From the NCBI RefSeq assembly GCF_001956985.1, contig NZ_CP019082.1, forward strand, positions 5,394,001-5,458,000: 64,000 nucleotides of DNA, in the 5' to 3' direction. Source of the DNA: Paludisphaera borealis (lineage in GTDB: Bacteria; Planctomycetota; Planctomycetia; Isosphaerales; Isosphaeraceae). Numbering within the stretch: the stretch's first letter is position 1; each line of letters starts with the position of its first letter. The notes under the pieces were generated by a model, which worked only from the letters and a program-made list of their open reading frames with translations, did not search any database and had not been told where the DNA came from. Of this stretch, positions 49,061 through 59,342 are shown in pieces. The translations under genes and the position numbers were made by a program.

Positions 49061-50647
49061 CTACAGATGCCCTGGAAAACCGGGGTTGGGCTTGTCGCGG
49101 GGGATGAGGCACCAGTGGATCGTCTCGCGCTGGGAGAGGCCCTGAGGAATCGCCTCGGGCCCCTTCCACGTCGAGATGAACCGCTGCGAGAGGCTGTCGA
49201 GCAGCTCCTGCTTGACCCCGGCCAGTCGAGGATCGGCGGCCACGTCGTGCGTCTCGTCGGGGTCGACTTGCTCGTCGTAGAGCCGCTCGTAGGGGCCGGG
49301 CAGCGGCGTTTCGGTGGCGTAGCCGTCCTTGCGGACGCGGCGGCCCGAGCCCACGATCAGCTTGTAACGATCGGAACGCGCCATCGCCTCCTCGTTCTCG
49401 GGGTATTCGCTGAACACCACCTCCCGCCCCCGCGCGCCTGGAGCGCCCGCCGCGAGCCCCGAGAGGTCGATTCCGTGCAGTCCGGGGGGGACCGGGACGT
49501 CCAGCAAGCCGAGGACCGTCGGCAGGACGTCGACCAGCTCGACCAGGTCGTGGACGCGACGTCCGGCCGGGAGACGGCCGGGCCACCGCATGATCAGGGG
49601 CACGCGGACCGAAGGCTCGTAGAAGCAGTGCTTCTCAACCCGTCCGTGCTGGCCCAGCATGTAGCCGTTGTCGCTCAGGAAGACGATCAGCGTGTTGTCG
49701 CCGAACCCCTCGTCGTCGACCGCCCGGACCAGCCGCCCGATCTGCTCGTCGACGTACGCGACCGACGTATAGTAGGCGGCCTGGATTCCTCGATAGTCGG
49801 CGTCGCCGAGGTCCTGGAAGATCTTCGGCAGCTCGGCCCGCTCCCGCTCCGAGATCCTCGGCCCGGTGAACTGTTCGGGCCGGTAACGGCCCCGCCACTC
49901 GCGGGGGAAATGGAACGGCGCGTGAGGCTCGTAGAAGCTCGCCACCAGCGCGAACGGCTTGTCGGGCTGCTCCTTCATGAACCGGATCGACCGGTTGACG
50001 AAATAGTTCGCGTCCATCGCCTCGGCCGGCAGACCGGCGTCCTCGACCCGCGCGTTGAGCCACACCGGCGCGGGGTCTATCAGCGGCTTCCAGGGCTTGC
50101 GGAGGTCGCCGCCGGACGGCGGGTGGCGGTCGAGATGCTTCAGCCAGTGGGGATAGTCGCGCCGCAGCTCGAAGCCGTGGGACGAGGGGCCGTTGAAGTG
50201 CATCTTGCCGATCGCCGCCGTCCGATACCCGCGCTCGCCCAGCGAGTGGCCGAGCGTCCTCACGTCGTCGGGCAGCCGGGTGAGCAGTCGAGTAACTCCG
50301 GTGGCGTGGGGCAGCTTGCCGCTGATGAACGACTGCCGGCTCGGCGTGCACAACGGCGAGTTGCAGTACGCCCGATCGAAGTGGACCCCTTGCCGGGCCA
50401 GGGCGTCCAGATGCGGCGTCGCCCCGTGCGAGTCTCCCTCCGTCCCCAGGGTGAGCGCCGACTGGTCGTCGGTCACGATCAACAGCAGGTTGGGTGGACG
50501 CCTCGTCGCCGCTCGACCCTCGTTCACGTTCACCGCCATGGCAGGTGAATGCAAACATACTGAAATCAGAACTACGATCGTCGTCGTGAGGCGAGCAGTA
50601 CGGAGGCCAGCCGATCGGGGCTTCGCCGGGGGATCGTCGCAGTTCAT
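49061..50647 (-). CDS. Exported sulfatase (formylglycine-dependent)
   Basis: A 528-residue type I sulfatase. A signal peptide (TTTIVVLISVCLHSPAMA) precedes NLLLIVTDDQSALTLG with the metal-binding Asp pair, then CTPSRQSFISGKLPHATGV (C-x-P-S-R, residues about 100-104), whose Cys must be converted to formylglycine by a maturase not in the window. Further sites are GKMHFNG, DNTLIVFLSDNGYMLGQHG with the third-metal D-N-G and His, and a C-terminal subdomain. It cleaves sulfate esters, most probably of sulfated polysaccharides; planctomycetes encode many. ATG 50647 (MNCDDPPAKP) has GGTGGAG 5 bases upstream, preferred to 50692. Converges with xylA. Confidence 0.92.
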   Translation of the reverse strand: MNCDDPPAKPRSAGLRTARLTTTIVVLISVCLHSPAMAVNVNEGRAATRRPPNLLLIVTDDQSALTLGTEGDSHGATPHLDALARQGVHFDRAYCNSPLCTPSRQSFISGKLPHATGVTRLLTRLPDDVRTLGHSLGERGYRTAAIGKMHFNGPSSHGFELRRDYPHWLKHLDRHPPSGGDLRKPWKPLIDPAPVWLNARVEDAGLPAEAMDANYFVNRSIRFMKEQPDKPFALVASFYEPHAPFHFPREWRGRYRPEQFTGPRISERERAELPKIFQDLGDADYRGIQAAYYTSVAYVDEQIGRLVRAVDDEGFGDNTLIVFLSDNGYMLGQHGRVEKHCFYEPSVRVPLIMRWPGRLPAGRRVHDLVELVDVLPTVLGLLDVPVPPGLHGIDLSGLAAGAPGARGREVVFSEYPENEEAMARSDRYKLIVGSGRRVRKDGYATETPLPGPYERLYDEQVDPDETHDVAADPRLAGVKQELLDSLSQRFISTWKGPEAIPQGLSQRETIHWCLIPRDKPNPGFPGHL

Positions 50648-50761
50648 GGGATCTCCACCTCGCATGGATCCAGCCATCGGATCGCATCGCATCTTTACCC
50701 TTGATCAGTCGGCTCAACAAGAGGGAACGCGACAGGATGTCTTTCAGTGACCCCCGTGTGC

Positions 50762-53305
50762 TTACTTAGGCGGTCGATCGTTGAGGTACCTTCCGGTCAG
50801 GCTTTCGGGGGATTTCGCGATCGCGTCGGGCGGTCCCATGGCGACGATCCGGCCACCGTTGCCGCCGGCGTCGGGTCCGAGGTCGATCACCCAGTCGGCG
50901 GTGGCGATGACGTCGAGGTTGTGCTCGATGACGACGAGGGTTTCGCCCTGGTCGGCCAGGCGGTGGAGGATGGCGAGCAGCCGGTCGATGTCGGCGAAAT
51001 GGAGGCCCGTCGTCGGCTCGTCGAGGATGTACAGGTTCTTGCCGAATGTCGGCCGGCCGAGCTGGGCGGCCAGCTTCACGCGCTGGGCTTCGCCTCCCGA
51101 GAGGGTCGTGCTCGACTGGCCGAGCGTCAGGTAGCCAAGGCCGACGTCGTGGAGGGCGATCAGCCCGGGGAGCACGCGCGGCTGGGCGTCGAAGAACGCC
51201 CGGGCCTCGTCGACTCGGAGGTTCAGAACGTCGCCGATCGACTTGTCCTTGAACAGGACCTCCAGCGTCTGGCGGTTGAACCGCTTGCCCTGGCACTCCT
51301 CGCAGACGACGAACAGGTCGGGCAGGAACTGCATGGGGATGCGGCGACGCCCCTGGCCCTCGCAAGTCTCACAGTGGCCACCTTTTACGTTGAAGCTGAA
51401 CCGGGGGGCGCCGTAGCCTCGCATCCGGGCCTCGCGGGTGGTCGCGAAGACGCGGCGGATCTGGTCGAACACCCCGGTGAACGTCGCGGGGGTCGACCGG
51501 GGAGTTCGGCCGATGGGGGACTGGTCGACCTCGATCAAGGCCGTCAGCGGCTCCCAGCCTTCGATTTGGCCCAGCCCCGGCAGCTCGCGGGCCGAGGGCC
51601 GGTCGCGGCGGCGGAAGCCCCGGGCCAGCACGTCGTGGACCAGGGTGCTCTTGCCCGACCCGCTCACGCCCGTCACGCAGGTCAGCGTCCCCAGGGGGAT
51701 GCGGGCCTCGTCCCCCTTCAGGTTATGGACGCTCGCCCCCCGGATCGTGATCCACCCGGGCGTCTGGCCGAGCCGCTCGGTCTGGCGTCGGGTCGTCGGG
51801 ACGTCTCCACGGAGATAGCGGCCGGTGATCGAAACGCTTGAACTCGCTATGTGATCAGGAGTTCCGGAGTCGACGATCGTCCCGCCGTCGGGGCCGGCGC
51901 CGGGGCCGATGTCGACGATCCAGTCGGCGGCCCGGATCACGGCCTCGTCGTGCTCGACGACCAGCACGCTGTTGCCTTGGGCCTCCAGGTCACGGAGGCC
52001 GGCGAGCAACCGGCCGGTGTCGCGCGGGTGCAGGCCGGTGGTCGGTTCGTCGAGCACGTAGCAGACCCCCACGAGGCCCGAGCCGAGCTGGGTCGCCAGC
52101 CGGACTCGCTGAAGCTCGCCGCCGGAAAGAGTCCGCGAGCCCCGGCCGAGCGCCAGGTAACCGAGCCCGACGTTGGACATAAAGCTTATCCGGCCCTGGA
52201 TTTCCCGCAGCAAAGGCGTGGCGACGGCCTGGTCGGCCTCGGCGAACCTGAGGCGCTCGAAGAACCCGCTCGCCTCGTCGATCGCCATGTCGAAGACCTG
52301 GTCGATCGATCGGCCGTCGATCCGCACCGAGCGGGTTTCGGGCCGCAGTCGCGAGCCCTGGCAGTCGGGGCAGGGGATCTCATCGTCGTCCCCTTCGCCC
52401 TCGATCGATCCGTCCGGGACGATCCCCAGGCCCTCGCACGTCGGGCAGGCCCCCTGGGGGCTGTTGAAGCTGAACGCCCGCGGTTCGAGCGTCGGCAGGC
52501 TGGTCCCGCAGCCGGGGCAGGCGAGGTGGATGCTCAGCAAGTGGTCTTGCCATGCGCCGTCGACCTCGGCGGTGATCGTCACGAGCCCCTCGGAGAGCTT
52601 GAGCGCCATGTTGAGGCTCTCGGCGAGCCGGGGGCCGATCCCCTCGCGGATCACCAGCCGGTCGACCACGGCGTCGATCGAATGGTTCTTGGTCTTGGCC
52701 AGCTTGGGAGGCTCGTCGGCGACCTCGACCACCTCCCCGTCCACCCGCGCCCGGATCAGCCCCGCCCGGCGGATCGCCTGGAAGACCTCGGCATGCGCCC
52801 CTTTTTTCGCCCGGACCAGTGGGGCCAGGACCATCAGCCGGCGGCCCGGCGGGAAGGCCATCACGGTCGCCGCCATCTGCTCGGGCGTCTGGCTGTGGAT
52901 CGGCAGGCCGCAGTTGGGACAGTGCGGGGCCCCGAGCCGAGAATACATCAGGCGGAGGTAGTCGTTGATCTCGGTCAGGGTCCCGACCGTGCTCCTGGGA
53001 CTGGACTGACCGGCCCGCTGGTCGATCGCGACCGTCGGCGGCAGGCCGTCGATCTGGTCGACGTCGGGGCGTTCGAGCTGGTCGAGGAACTGCCGGGCGT
53101 AGCTCGAAAGGCACTCGATGTACCGCCGCTGGCCCTCGGCGAAGATCGTGTCGAAGGCCAAGGAACTCTTCCCCGACCCGCTCACCCCGGTCAGCACGAC
53201 CAGCCGATGGCGGGGGACGTCGAGGTCGACGTTGCGGAGGTTATGCACCCGCGCCCCTCGAATCGCGATCGCCGCCGAAGGCTCCGCGTCAGCCGCGCTC
53301 GACAT
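50762..53305 (-). CDS. uvrA: Excinuclease ABC subunit A, insertion domain missing
   Basis: An 847-residue UvrA, about 100 shorter than E. coli UvrA (940). Two ABC ATPase modules are complete: Walker [11 protein letters not shown] (about 39-48) and [11 protein letters not shown], signatures LSGGELQRV and LSGGEAQRV, and Walker [11 protein letters not shown] and [10 protein letters not shown]. The UvrB-interaction region after [16 protein letters not shown] is present. The zinc sites CPGCG...CPTCEG, CPDCQG and CETCEG are present. The stretch between the zinc segments, where E. coli has ~115 residues of DNA-binding insertion domain, is reduced to about a dozen ([15 protein letters not shown]). 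It recognises bulky DNA lesions with UvrB; the reduced form may work differently. ATG 53305 is supported by an AAGGA 11 bases upstream. Confidence 0.93.
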   Translation of the reverse strand: MSSAADAEPSAAIAIRGARVHNLRNVDLDVPRHRLVVLTGVSGSGKSSLAFDTIFAEGQRRYIECLSSYARQFLDQLERPDVDQIDGLPPTVAIDQRAGQSSPRSTVGTLTEINDYLRLMYSRLGAPHCPNCGLPIHSQTPEQMAATVMAFPPGRRLMVLAPLVRAKKGAHAEVFQAIRRAGLIRARVDGEVVEVADEPPKLAKTKNHSIDAVVDRLVIREGIGPRLAESLNMALKLSEGLVTITAEVDGAWQDHLLSIHLACPGCGTSLPTLEPRAFSFNSPQGACPTCEGLGIVPDGSIEGEGDDDEIPCPDCQGSRLRPETRSVRIDGRSIDQVFDMAIDEASGFFERLRFAEADQAVATPLLREIQGRISFMSNVGLGYLALGRGSRTLSGGELQRVRLATQLGSGLVGVCYVLDEPTTGLHPRDTGRLLAGLRDLEAQGNSVLVVEHDEAVIRAADWIVDIGPGAGPDGGTIVDSGTPDHIASSSVSITGRYLRGDVPTTRRQTERLGQTPGWITIRGASVHNLKGDEARIPLGTLTCVTGVSGSGKSTLVHDVLARGFRRRDRPSARELPGLGQIEGWEPLTALIEVDQSPIGRTPRSTPATFTGVFDQIRRVFATTREARMRGYGAPRFSFNVKGGHCETCEGQGRRRIPMQFLPDLFVVCEECQGKRFNRQTLEVLFKDKSIGDVLNLRVDEARAFFDAQPRVLPGLIALHDVGLGYLTLGQSSTTLSGGEAQRVKLAAQLGRPTFGKNLYILDEPTTGLHFADIDRLLAILHRLADQGETLVVIEHNLDVIATADWVIDLGPDAGGNGGRIVAMGPPDAIAKSPESLTGRYLNDRPPK

Positions 53306-54219
53306 AACGACGTCATTCCTTGCATCACGAGGACAACCCGGAGAACCGGCTTTATTGTCGGCGATCGCCGCTTCGCGGATAAGACAAGTTTTCCGGCGAT
53401 TCCCTGTTATCTCGATCTGCTTACTCTGGCGGGCTGTCCTGGTTGCGAATTCCGCAAAGTCGGTGAAGTCATCGAAATCTTCCTGGTCGCTGTATTTGCC
53501 CTATTCACCCTGTTCGCCCTCGGTTGGACCGTTCACCAGCCGATCGGGAAATTGGCTTCGCTCGCTCAAAAAACGACCCGTTCCGCCGCCCTGTTCCCCC
53601 CGGTTCGGCCCTCCAACCCACGCCCCGCCCGCCCGCGACACCCTTGTCGGGGGAGCCCCGAATTGGGTTCGTTCGTCGGCCGAAATCCGCCGTTCGATCG
53701 AGTCTAAAACGTGTTTCGGAATGACTTTGCGACGGAGAAGATGATTGGCTTCGATCGCGCGGAAAACACGCGCTTTCCGGCCTTGATCGTCCCCCGTCAC
53801 CTCCGCCTCACCGGCCGTCTCGCCCCGGGCCTACGTCTCTGGCGGATTGGCTTCGATCGCGCGGTTTTCACGGTCGACGTCGTCCGCCCAGCCTCAACGG
53901 CGGTCGGCTTCCGCGAACGCGAAACCTCGGTCACACCACCCTCGAATTGGAAAAGAGCCGAGGGGCGTTGCAGATTGCCCCATCATGAATGTACTCCGTA
54001 TTTCCGTTTCTGATCGTCGGCTTTCATTGACGTTGTGGCCGCCTGCGGTCGGTCTGGGGGGCCGGGTTAGTTCCTGTCCATGTTAGACCTCAGACTCAGA
54101 AGCAAAGCCTTACCCCAGTGGGCATGAATAACCCAGGCTAATTCGGTGAGTGGCGACCTCCGGCCGGCTACAATCCTCATGAGACGGCGACAGCATCCAA
54201 CCTTTCATGAGTCGATATC
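53306..54219. repeat. Decayed interspersed repeat field, family B (second locus)
   Basis: These 914 bp between the divergent uvrA and DUF262 genes hold no accepted gene. Two identical 19-mers ATTGGCTTCGATCGCGCGG lie at 53744-53762 and 53846-53864, with weaker forms at 53551-53567 (ATTGGCTTCGCTCGCTC) and 53662-53676. The segment 53671-53691 equals, inverted, 29641-29661. A possible -10 TACAAT lies at 54167-54172. The unit is the reverse complement of that at 29.1-29.8 kb. Confidence 0.6.
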
Positions 54220-56196
54220 ATGCAGGCTACCGAGACGAAGCTACGCAAGTTGGTCGAGGGAACTCAGCAATACGTCGTTCCACTCTTCCAACGTCCATAC
54301 AGTTGGTCCGAGAAGCAGTGGAAAACGCTCTGGACGGACATTCTCGAGAAGTCGCGGCACGAGGACGGCCGTCCCCACTTCTTCGGTTCGATCGTGACCA
54401 CGCCGGCGAAGTCGGTGCCCCAGGGCGTTGGTAAATACCTCTTGATCGATGGGCAACAACGGATCACGACCATTCAAGTTCTGCTTGCGGCCGTTCGTGA
54501 TCTGGCGGGGCGATCGGGGAACACGACGCTACACGACCGGATCGACGGCCAGTATCTGACGAACCAGTATGAGCAGGGGGAGGAACGCTTGAAGGTTCTT
54601 CCCACGCAGGCCGATCGTGCGGCCTTCGGTGCGATCATCCGGCAAGAAGAAGGTCCGAAAACCGCCCTGTTCGCTTGCTACCAATTCTTCGTTTCACGGC
54701 TCGATCGCCTGGATCGCGATCAACTCGAAGCCATCCATAAGGCGGTCGTGGACGGCTTCTCGCTCGTCAGCATCGTCTGCGACGAGCATGACAATCCGCA
54801 CCTCATCTTCGAGAGCCTCAACGCCAAGGGAGAGAAGCTGACTCCCGCCGACCTGATACGCAACTTCCTGCTGATGCGGGTTCACGTCGGCGAGCAGGAA
54901 CGCCTCTTCAAGACGTACTGGCTGCCGATTCAGGAGGCGCTCGACGGCGATCTGACGGAATTCGTGCGCCACTATCTCATGAAGGAGGGGAAGATCCTCA
55001 AGGAGGCGGACGTCTACTTCGAGCTCAAGGATCGGTTGGCGCATTCGTCCCCCGTCCAGGCCGAATCGTTCTTGAAGGACTTGCATCGCCACGGGCTGTA
55101 CTACGCGAGCTTCCTCAATGCAAAGCGAGAAGCCGACGACGACCTGGCGCGGAAGCTCGATCGTATCCGCCGGTTGAAGGTCACGGTGGCCTACCCGTTC
55201 CTGCTCCGCGTTTTCGACGCCTACAACGCCGAGTCGCTCAGTCGAGACCAGCTCTTCCAGACTCTCGATCTCCTTGAAGCATTCGTTGTTCGTCGCGCGA
55301 TCTGCAATCTGCCCACTAACCAATTGCGGCGGATGCTGCCCCCTGTCTTCGATGCGGCGGGCGGTGCCGGCCCGGCGTTCATCGACGGGCTCCGACGAGA
55401 ACTCAGCGGGAAGCGCTGTCCCGACGATGAAGCTTTCGCCGCGTCGCTCGCGTCGGAACCGCTCTATTCGAGCGCGGATAAGATCGTGCGACTTCGGCTC
55501 ATCCTGGAGCGGTTGGAACAGTCTTTCGATCACAAGGAGCCGGTCCGGATGGCGGGAGCGACGATCGAACACGTCTTGCCGCAGGAGATGACCTCAGAGT
55601 GGAAACTTGAGCTCGGCGACGACGCGGCGAGCCAATCGAATCAACTATTGCACACGCTCGGGAACCTCACACTGACGGGTTACAACGCCGAGTTGTCGAA
55701 CAAGCCGTACAGCGTCAAGCGGGGCGAGCTTCTCAAGAGTCACTTCGACCTGAATCTCTACTTCGCCGAGATCGAGCGATGGACCCCTGACGCCATCCGC
55801 GCCCGGGGGCGTTCGCTCGCAGCCCGTGCGCTCCGGATCTGGGAAGACGTCGGCCGATCAACGGCTCCTGGCGATCTCAAGCCGCCGGCGAACCGTCGAC
55901 CCGTGAAGGTTCGGTTTCGAGGCGTCGAGCAACCCGTCACCAACTGGAAGGACGCCTTCGTCAAGCTGTTGACCCAGTTCGAGGCGGCAAGCCCGGGCCT
56001 CCTGAACCGGCTTGCCACGGAGGAGACACTGAACTCCGTGCTCGCGGTTGACGAAGCTGAGTTCCAACGATCGAAGGCACGGATCGGGCTGATCTACGTC
56101 AATACGCATGCCAGCGCGTCGCAGTTGCAGAAATGGTGTCGAAAAATCGCGGAGAAAGGGCGGTTCGACCCCACGGAATTCGAGTTCGTCATGTAG
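54220..56196 (+). CDS. DUF262-DUF1524 GmrSD-like restriction protein
   Basis: A 658-residue single-chain relative of GmrSD type IV restriction endonucleases, which cut DNA with modified cytosines. The DUF262 (ParB-like NTPase) part has FQRPYSW (23-29) and LLIDGQQRITTIQVL (DGQQR at 77-81), with FESLNAKGEKLTPADLIRN later (about 197-215). A helical middle leads to the DUF1524 HNH nuclease: TIEHVLPQEM (His451) and GNLTLTGYNAELSN (481-494). The last ~100 residues (from about 560: VKVRFRGVEQPVTNWKDAFVKLL) form an extra domain I do not recognise; it resembles winged-helix-like add-ons of some DUF262 proteins. No methyltransferase or second defence gene is adjacent, and a decayed repeat field precedes it, suggesting acquisition. 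ATG at 54220; phage defence is inferred. Confidence 0.85.
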   Translation: MQATETKLRKLVEGTQQYVVPLFQRPYSWSEKQWKTLWTDILEKSRHEDGRPHFFGSIVTTPAKSVPQGVGKYLLIDGQQRITTIQVLLAAVRDLAGRSGNTTLHDRIDGQYLTNQYEQGEERLKVLPTQADRAAFGAIIRQEEGPKTALFACYQFFVSRLDRLDRDQLEAIHKAVVDGFSLVSIVCDEHDNPHLIFESLNAKGEKLTPADLIRNFLLMRVHVGEQERLFKTYWLPIQEALDGDLTEFVRHYLMKEGKILKEADVYFELKDRLAHSSPVQAESFLKDLHRHGLYYASFLNAKREADDDLARKLDRIRRLKVTVAYPFLLRVFDAYNAESLSRDQLFQTLDLLEAFVVRRAICNLPTNQLRRMLPPVFDAAGGAGPAFIDGLRRELSGKRCPDDEAFAASLASEPLYSSADKIVRLRLILERLEQSFDHKEPVRMAGATIEHVLPQEMTSEWKLELGDDAASQSNQLLHTLGNLTLTGYNAELSNKPYSVKRGELLKSHFDLNLYFAEIERWTPDAIRARGRSLAARALRIWEDVGRSTAPGDLKPPANRRPVKVRFRGVEQPVTNWKDAFVKLLTQFEAASPGLLNRLATEETLNSVLAVDEAEFQRSKARIGLIYVNTHASASQLQKWCRKIAEKGRFDPTEFEFVM

Positions 56197-56460
56197 GAGC
56201 ACGCGTCGAAGTCAATCGAGTGGCGACGACGTCGACCTGAGGTTGGTCCGGTCTGCCCGTTGTGGTCCACCGCCCATAACGCTCCGGCCGGCACGAGTCT
56301 CGCGTGTGTAACCGCCGCATCAAGGTCTATCCTCTCGTGTCATGAAGAACCCCGAACTGGTTTGGAGAAAGACCTTGCTTGCGAGTGACTTCGGCCCTGA
56401 GTGAAAGCCATCCGATTCTGATCCCGGTTGATTGAAGCGCGGGGCCTGTTGGAACGCCGC

Positions 56461-57813
56461 TCATCTTCGCTTGCCGCGCGCGTTTCGGACGGTCCGATCG
56501 ACGGGTCGTCCTGGATCCGGCGGGGCGACTTGAGAGTGGAGGAAGGCGAGAACGGCCTGGCGGTCGACGAACGAGAGCGAGGTGTAGCGCTTCGAACTCG
56601 GCTCGGCTTCGCCGCCGTGGAGGACGACGGCTTCGTCGAGGGTCGAGGCGCGGCCGTCGTGGAGGTAAGGGGCGGAATCGGCGACGCCCCACAACGGGGT
56701 CGTCCGCCATTCGGTGGGGCCGGCTTCGCCCGAGGGCGTCGGGGCGTCCTTGGTTTTGGAAGAGTTGTCGACGATCTCCGATGATGGGCCGCCGTAACCT
56801 CCGGAGGCGCGGAAGCGGTCGCCGAGGTCGTGGAGCAAGAGGTCGCTGTACAGCCCGTGGACGCTTCCCATGTTCGGGGCGTGACAGGTCGCGCAGCCGA
56901 TGGCCTCGAAGACCGCGAGACCCTGGCTCGCGTCGCCGACGGGGCGGACGACGGGGGCGGATAGATTCGCAACGAAGCGGCTCATCAGCGCGCACTCGTC
57001 GTCGCTCAGGTCGAGGGAGATTTTCTTCGGGTCGAAATCCTTGGCCGGCAGCAGGCTCGGCTGATGGCGGCCACGGACCTCCAGGCCGAGTTCGTTCGCA
57101 CAGGCGGCCATGACGAAGTCTTCGAGGCTCGCCGTCTGGCCTTTCCAGCCGAACTTGCCGATCCGCCCGTCGCGAAGTCGACTGACGCGCCCCTTGATCT
57201 CGGGGAAGGCGGGGAACTTACGGGCCTCGGCCGCGAGCAACTCCTTGTCCCGGATCGCGTCGATCCTCCCCGCGCCGAAGAGAGCCGGCGTGTTGCGCCG
57301 CGACTGGACGAGTGCGAACAGGTCGTCGCGCGTCTGAACGAACGCGTAATCGCGGATCTCGGCGAGACGTTTTTCCTCGGTCTCCGAGGTGGAATGCAGG
57401 TGCAGGACGATACTGGTCCGGTTTCGGAAGCTGGGGTGGAGCTCTTCGAGTTCGCCCTGGAAGATCGAGCGGTGGTTCCCCACGACCGAAGCGCCGGGGA
57501 TCGCCGTGAGGATGGTGACGTTTTTCGACTGATCACCCGCGCCCCCCGTCCCTCCCATGTTGTGGCAGCCGACGCACGACTGCTCGTTGAAGAGCGGCCC
57601 GACGCCGTCGCCGCCGCTTGGGGACGCCTCTCCGGGCCTCCAGAACTTCACGAACAGCCCCCGTGCCTCGAAATACTCTCGGGAGATCGTTGGCCGGCGA
57701 CTTCGACCCGCCCCGGCGGCGGCTGCTCCAGTCACGAGGAGAATAAGGCAAGACCCAAGGATGAAAGCCCGACGCGTCCGAAAGCTCCTCATTTGCACTT
57801 CACCAAGGCGCAT
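56461..57813 (-). CDS. Exported di-heme oxidoreductase (DUF1111/DHOR family)
   Basis: A 450-residue exported cytochrome-c-like protein. A signal peptide (FILGSCLILLVTGAAAAGAG) is followed by two c-type heme sites: SCVGCHNMGG (about 80-84) and GCATCHAPN near residue 310. The flanking blocks NEQSCVGCHNMGG, GRIGKFGWKGQ and RTTPLWGVADSAPYLHDGRA are typical of DUF1111 di-heme oxidoreductase proteins, related to MauG/CcpA peroxidases. Substrate unknown; electron transfer or peroxidase-like chemistry in the periplasm is likely. I chose ATG 57813 (MRLGEVQMRSF) because GGGAGGG lies 7 bases upstream; ATG 57792 is the alternative. It stands alone, with the NIPSNAP gene 337 bp upstream on the same strand. 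Confidence 0.85.
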   Translation of the reverse strand: MRLGEVQMRSFRTRRAFILGSCLILLVTGAAAAGAGRSRRPTISREYFEARGLFVKFWRPGEASPSGGDGVGPLFNEQSCVGCHNMGGTGGAGDQSKNVTILTAIPGASVVGNHRSIFQGELEELHPSFRNRTSIVLHLHSTSETEEKRLAEIRDYAFVQTRDDLFALVQSRRNTPALFGAGRIDAIRDKELLAAEARKFPAFPEIKGRVSRLRDGRIGKFGWKGQTASLEDFVMAACANELGLEVRGRHQPSLLPAKDFDPKKISLDLSDDECALMSRFVANLSAPVVRPVGDASQGLAVFEAIGCATCHAPNMGSVHGLYSDLLLHDLGDRFRASGGYGGPSSEIVDNSSKTKDAPTPSGEAGPTEWRTTPLWGVADSAPYLHDGRASTLDEAVVLHGGEAEPSSKRYTSLSFVDRQAVLAFLHSQVAPPDPGRPVDRTVRNARGKRR

Positions 57814-58150
57814 GGCTGGACCCTCCCGATTGAAGGCGTGGACGGGCCTCGGCGACTTCAGTCGTCGACGGCGATTCATCGAGGCGCAACGCGCAGGGGC
57901 CGCCGCATCGTGTGGAGGGATCGACCGAAGCGCTCGAGGACGGCTCGTCGACCGACGCGAGTCGCGCCGGCGGGGCGGGGTCGGATAGGAGCCGTCGAAT
58001 GCAAAGTGAACAACTCGAAAGACGAAGACCGGGGTCTGATTATTCGAGATGATCCGGTCGCTGGGAGCAGGCCTCGACCAACAGGCGTAAAAAAGCCCCG
58101 CCGAGTTTCCCCGGCGAGGCGTCGGATTTCGGCGTCCTAGATGATCCCGA
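57814..58150. other. Intergenic region with terminator
   Basis: This 337-bp gap between the leftward NIPSNAP gene and the leftward DUF1111 gene contains the terminator of the former (58089-58120) and presumably the promoter of the latter. No gene is seen. Confidence 0.45.
58089..58120 (-). terminator. Rho-independent terminator of the NIPSNAP gene
   Basis: On the minus strand a 9-bp stem GCCTCGCCG / CGGCGGGGC (one G-T pair; bases 58112-58120 and 58095-58103) with an 8-nt loop is followed directly by six T residues (58089-58094). Confidence 0.88.
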
Positions 58151-58585
58151 TTATTTGATCGCGCTGTAGTCGGTCGGATCGAGGAAGACCGAGTCGACTT
58201 TCTGGACGATCGGCCCGTTCTTCTCGCTTTCGGCCTTCGCTTTCTGCCATGCCGGATCTTGTCCGAATTCCTTCCAGGTCTTCACGGCGGCTTCCCGGCT
58301 TGGGAACGAGACGAGATAGATCAGCTTCGAGGTCTTGCCCTCTTTCTCATCCTGCGGGGTCCAGAAGCCGATCAACTTCGCGCCGTGCTTTTCAAGCAAG
58401 GCGCACGTGTGATCCCGGAACCGCTTATGCAGGTCGACGAGCTTCCCGTCGTGCGTGTAGTAGGTGCGCAGCTCGAAGACGTGCTGCGACCCCTTCTCGT
58501 CGGTCGTCGCTCGACCCTGGACGCCAGCGATCGCGAGCAGGCCCAAGGCGAACAGGAACAGGACGGCGGTCGGTGATCGAAGCAT
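58151..58585 (-). CDS. Exported NIPSNAP-family protein
   Basis: A 144-residue protein: signal peptide (SPTAVLFLFALGLLAIAGVQG) and one NIPSNAP ferredoxin-like domain (HVFELRTYYTHDGKLVDLHKRFRDHTCALLEKHGAKLIGFW...KLIYLVSFPSREAAVKTWKEF). NIPSNAP proteins are dimeric alpha-beta barrels; the bacterial exported forms have no established function, and a small-molecule-binding or accessory role is only inferred. Planctomycete genomes carry many. A strong terminator follows the stop. The 757 bp upstream are without genes. Confidence 0.9.
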   Translation of the reverse strand: MLRSPTAVLFLFALGLLAIAGVQGRATTDEKGSQHVFELRTYYTHDGKLVDLHKRFRDHTCALLEKHGAKLIGFWTPQDEKEGKTSKLIYLVSFPSREAAVKTWKEFGQDPAWQKAKAESEKNGPIVQKVDSVFLDPTDYSAIK

Positions 58586-59342
58586 CGCGGTCGTCTCCAG
58601 GTGGAATCACGAATCGTAGGTGAGGACGGAGGGCGATCTCAATTCGTAGCACGGTCGTCGCGACCACTCAAGTGGCCGCCGCCTCAGTCTAAACGCCCGT
58701 CGAGAAGCGCCGCCGGTGGTCGGCGTTCTGGACATGGCCACGCGCCGTCGATGGCTTTCGGCGTGCCTCAGTTGGCTTGGGTCGTACCGCGCGGTCGCCG
58801 AGCCGCTCAGGAAACCGCCGGCGGCCAACATACCGATGCCAACTAGACTGCTCGCATGAGGATGGGCTTCTTGTTGCAAGTGACTGACGGGGGGCGCTTC
58901 TCAACCTTCGCGCGGAAGACTTCCGGAAGGGTCCGGCGGCGTCCGCCGAGGGTCGCGATCGTAAGAGCGTCAAATGCCCAGGAGTCTATCTCATGCGATT
59001 TTCCTGAGAAGCTCAAGAAGAACCTCGGAGCGTGTTGAAGACGATCTTGATTCGGCTTCAGGTGAAGGCGCGATGGACGAAGAGAAGTTTCAAGACGTGG
59101 TGACTTGGGCGCGAGGCTCGGCTCCCCAGCGTTTCCGCGACCGTCTATCGGGGGTGATTTTCTACCGTGGCGGTCGAGGGGCTTTGCGCGGCGGTCGGTT
59201 TCTATTACAGTTGTCGTCGGACTGGAGTCGGGCGGCGCTTCCGGCGCGGTTCGGGGGGTGATAGACTCGGGGGACGAGTTCCTTCGAGCGGCCCGTTCGC
59301 TTACCACGTCGTCGGGGCTTCGAACATCGGGAAGGCGCGTTG
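58586..59342. other. Intergenic region between divergent genes, no gene seen
   Basis: This 757-bp region lies between the leftward NIPSNAP gene and the rightward ABC-operon leader gene. Short frames on both strands lack family resemblance, and no palindrome of the kinds seen elsewhere was found. It must hold promoters for both sides. Confidence 0.4.
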
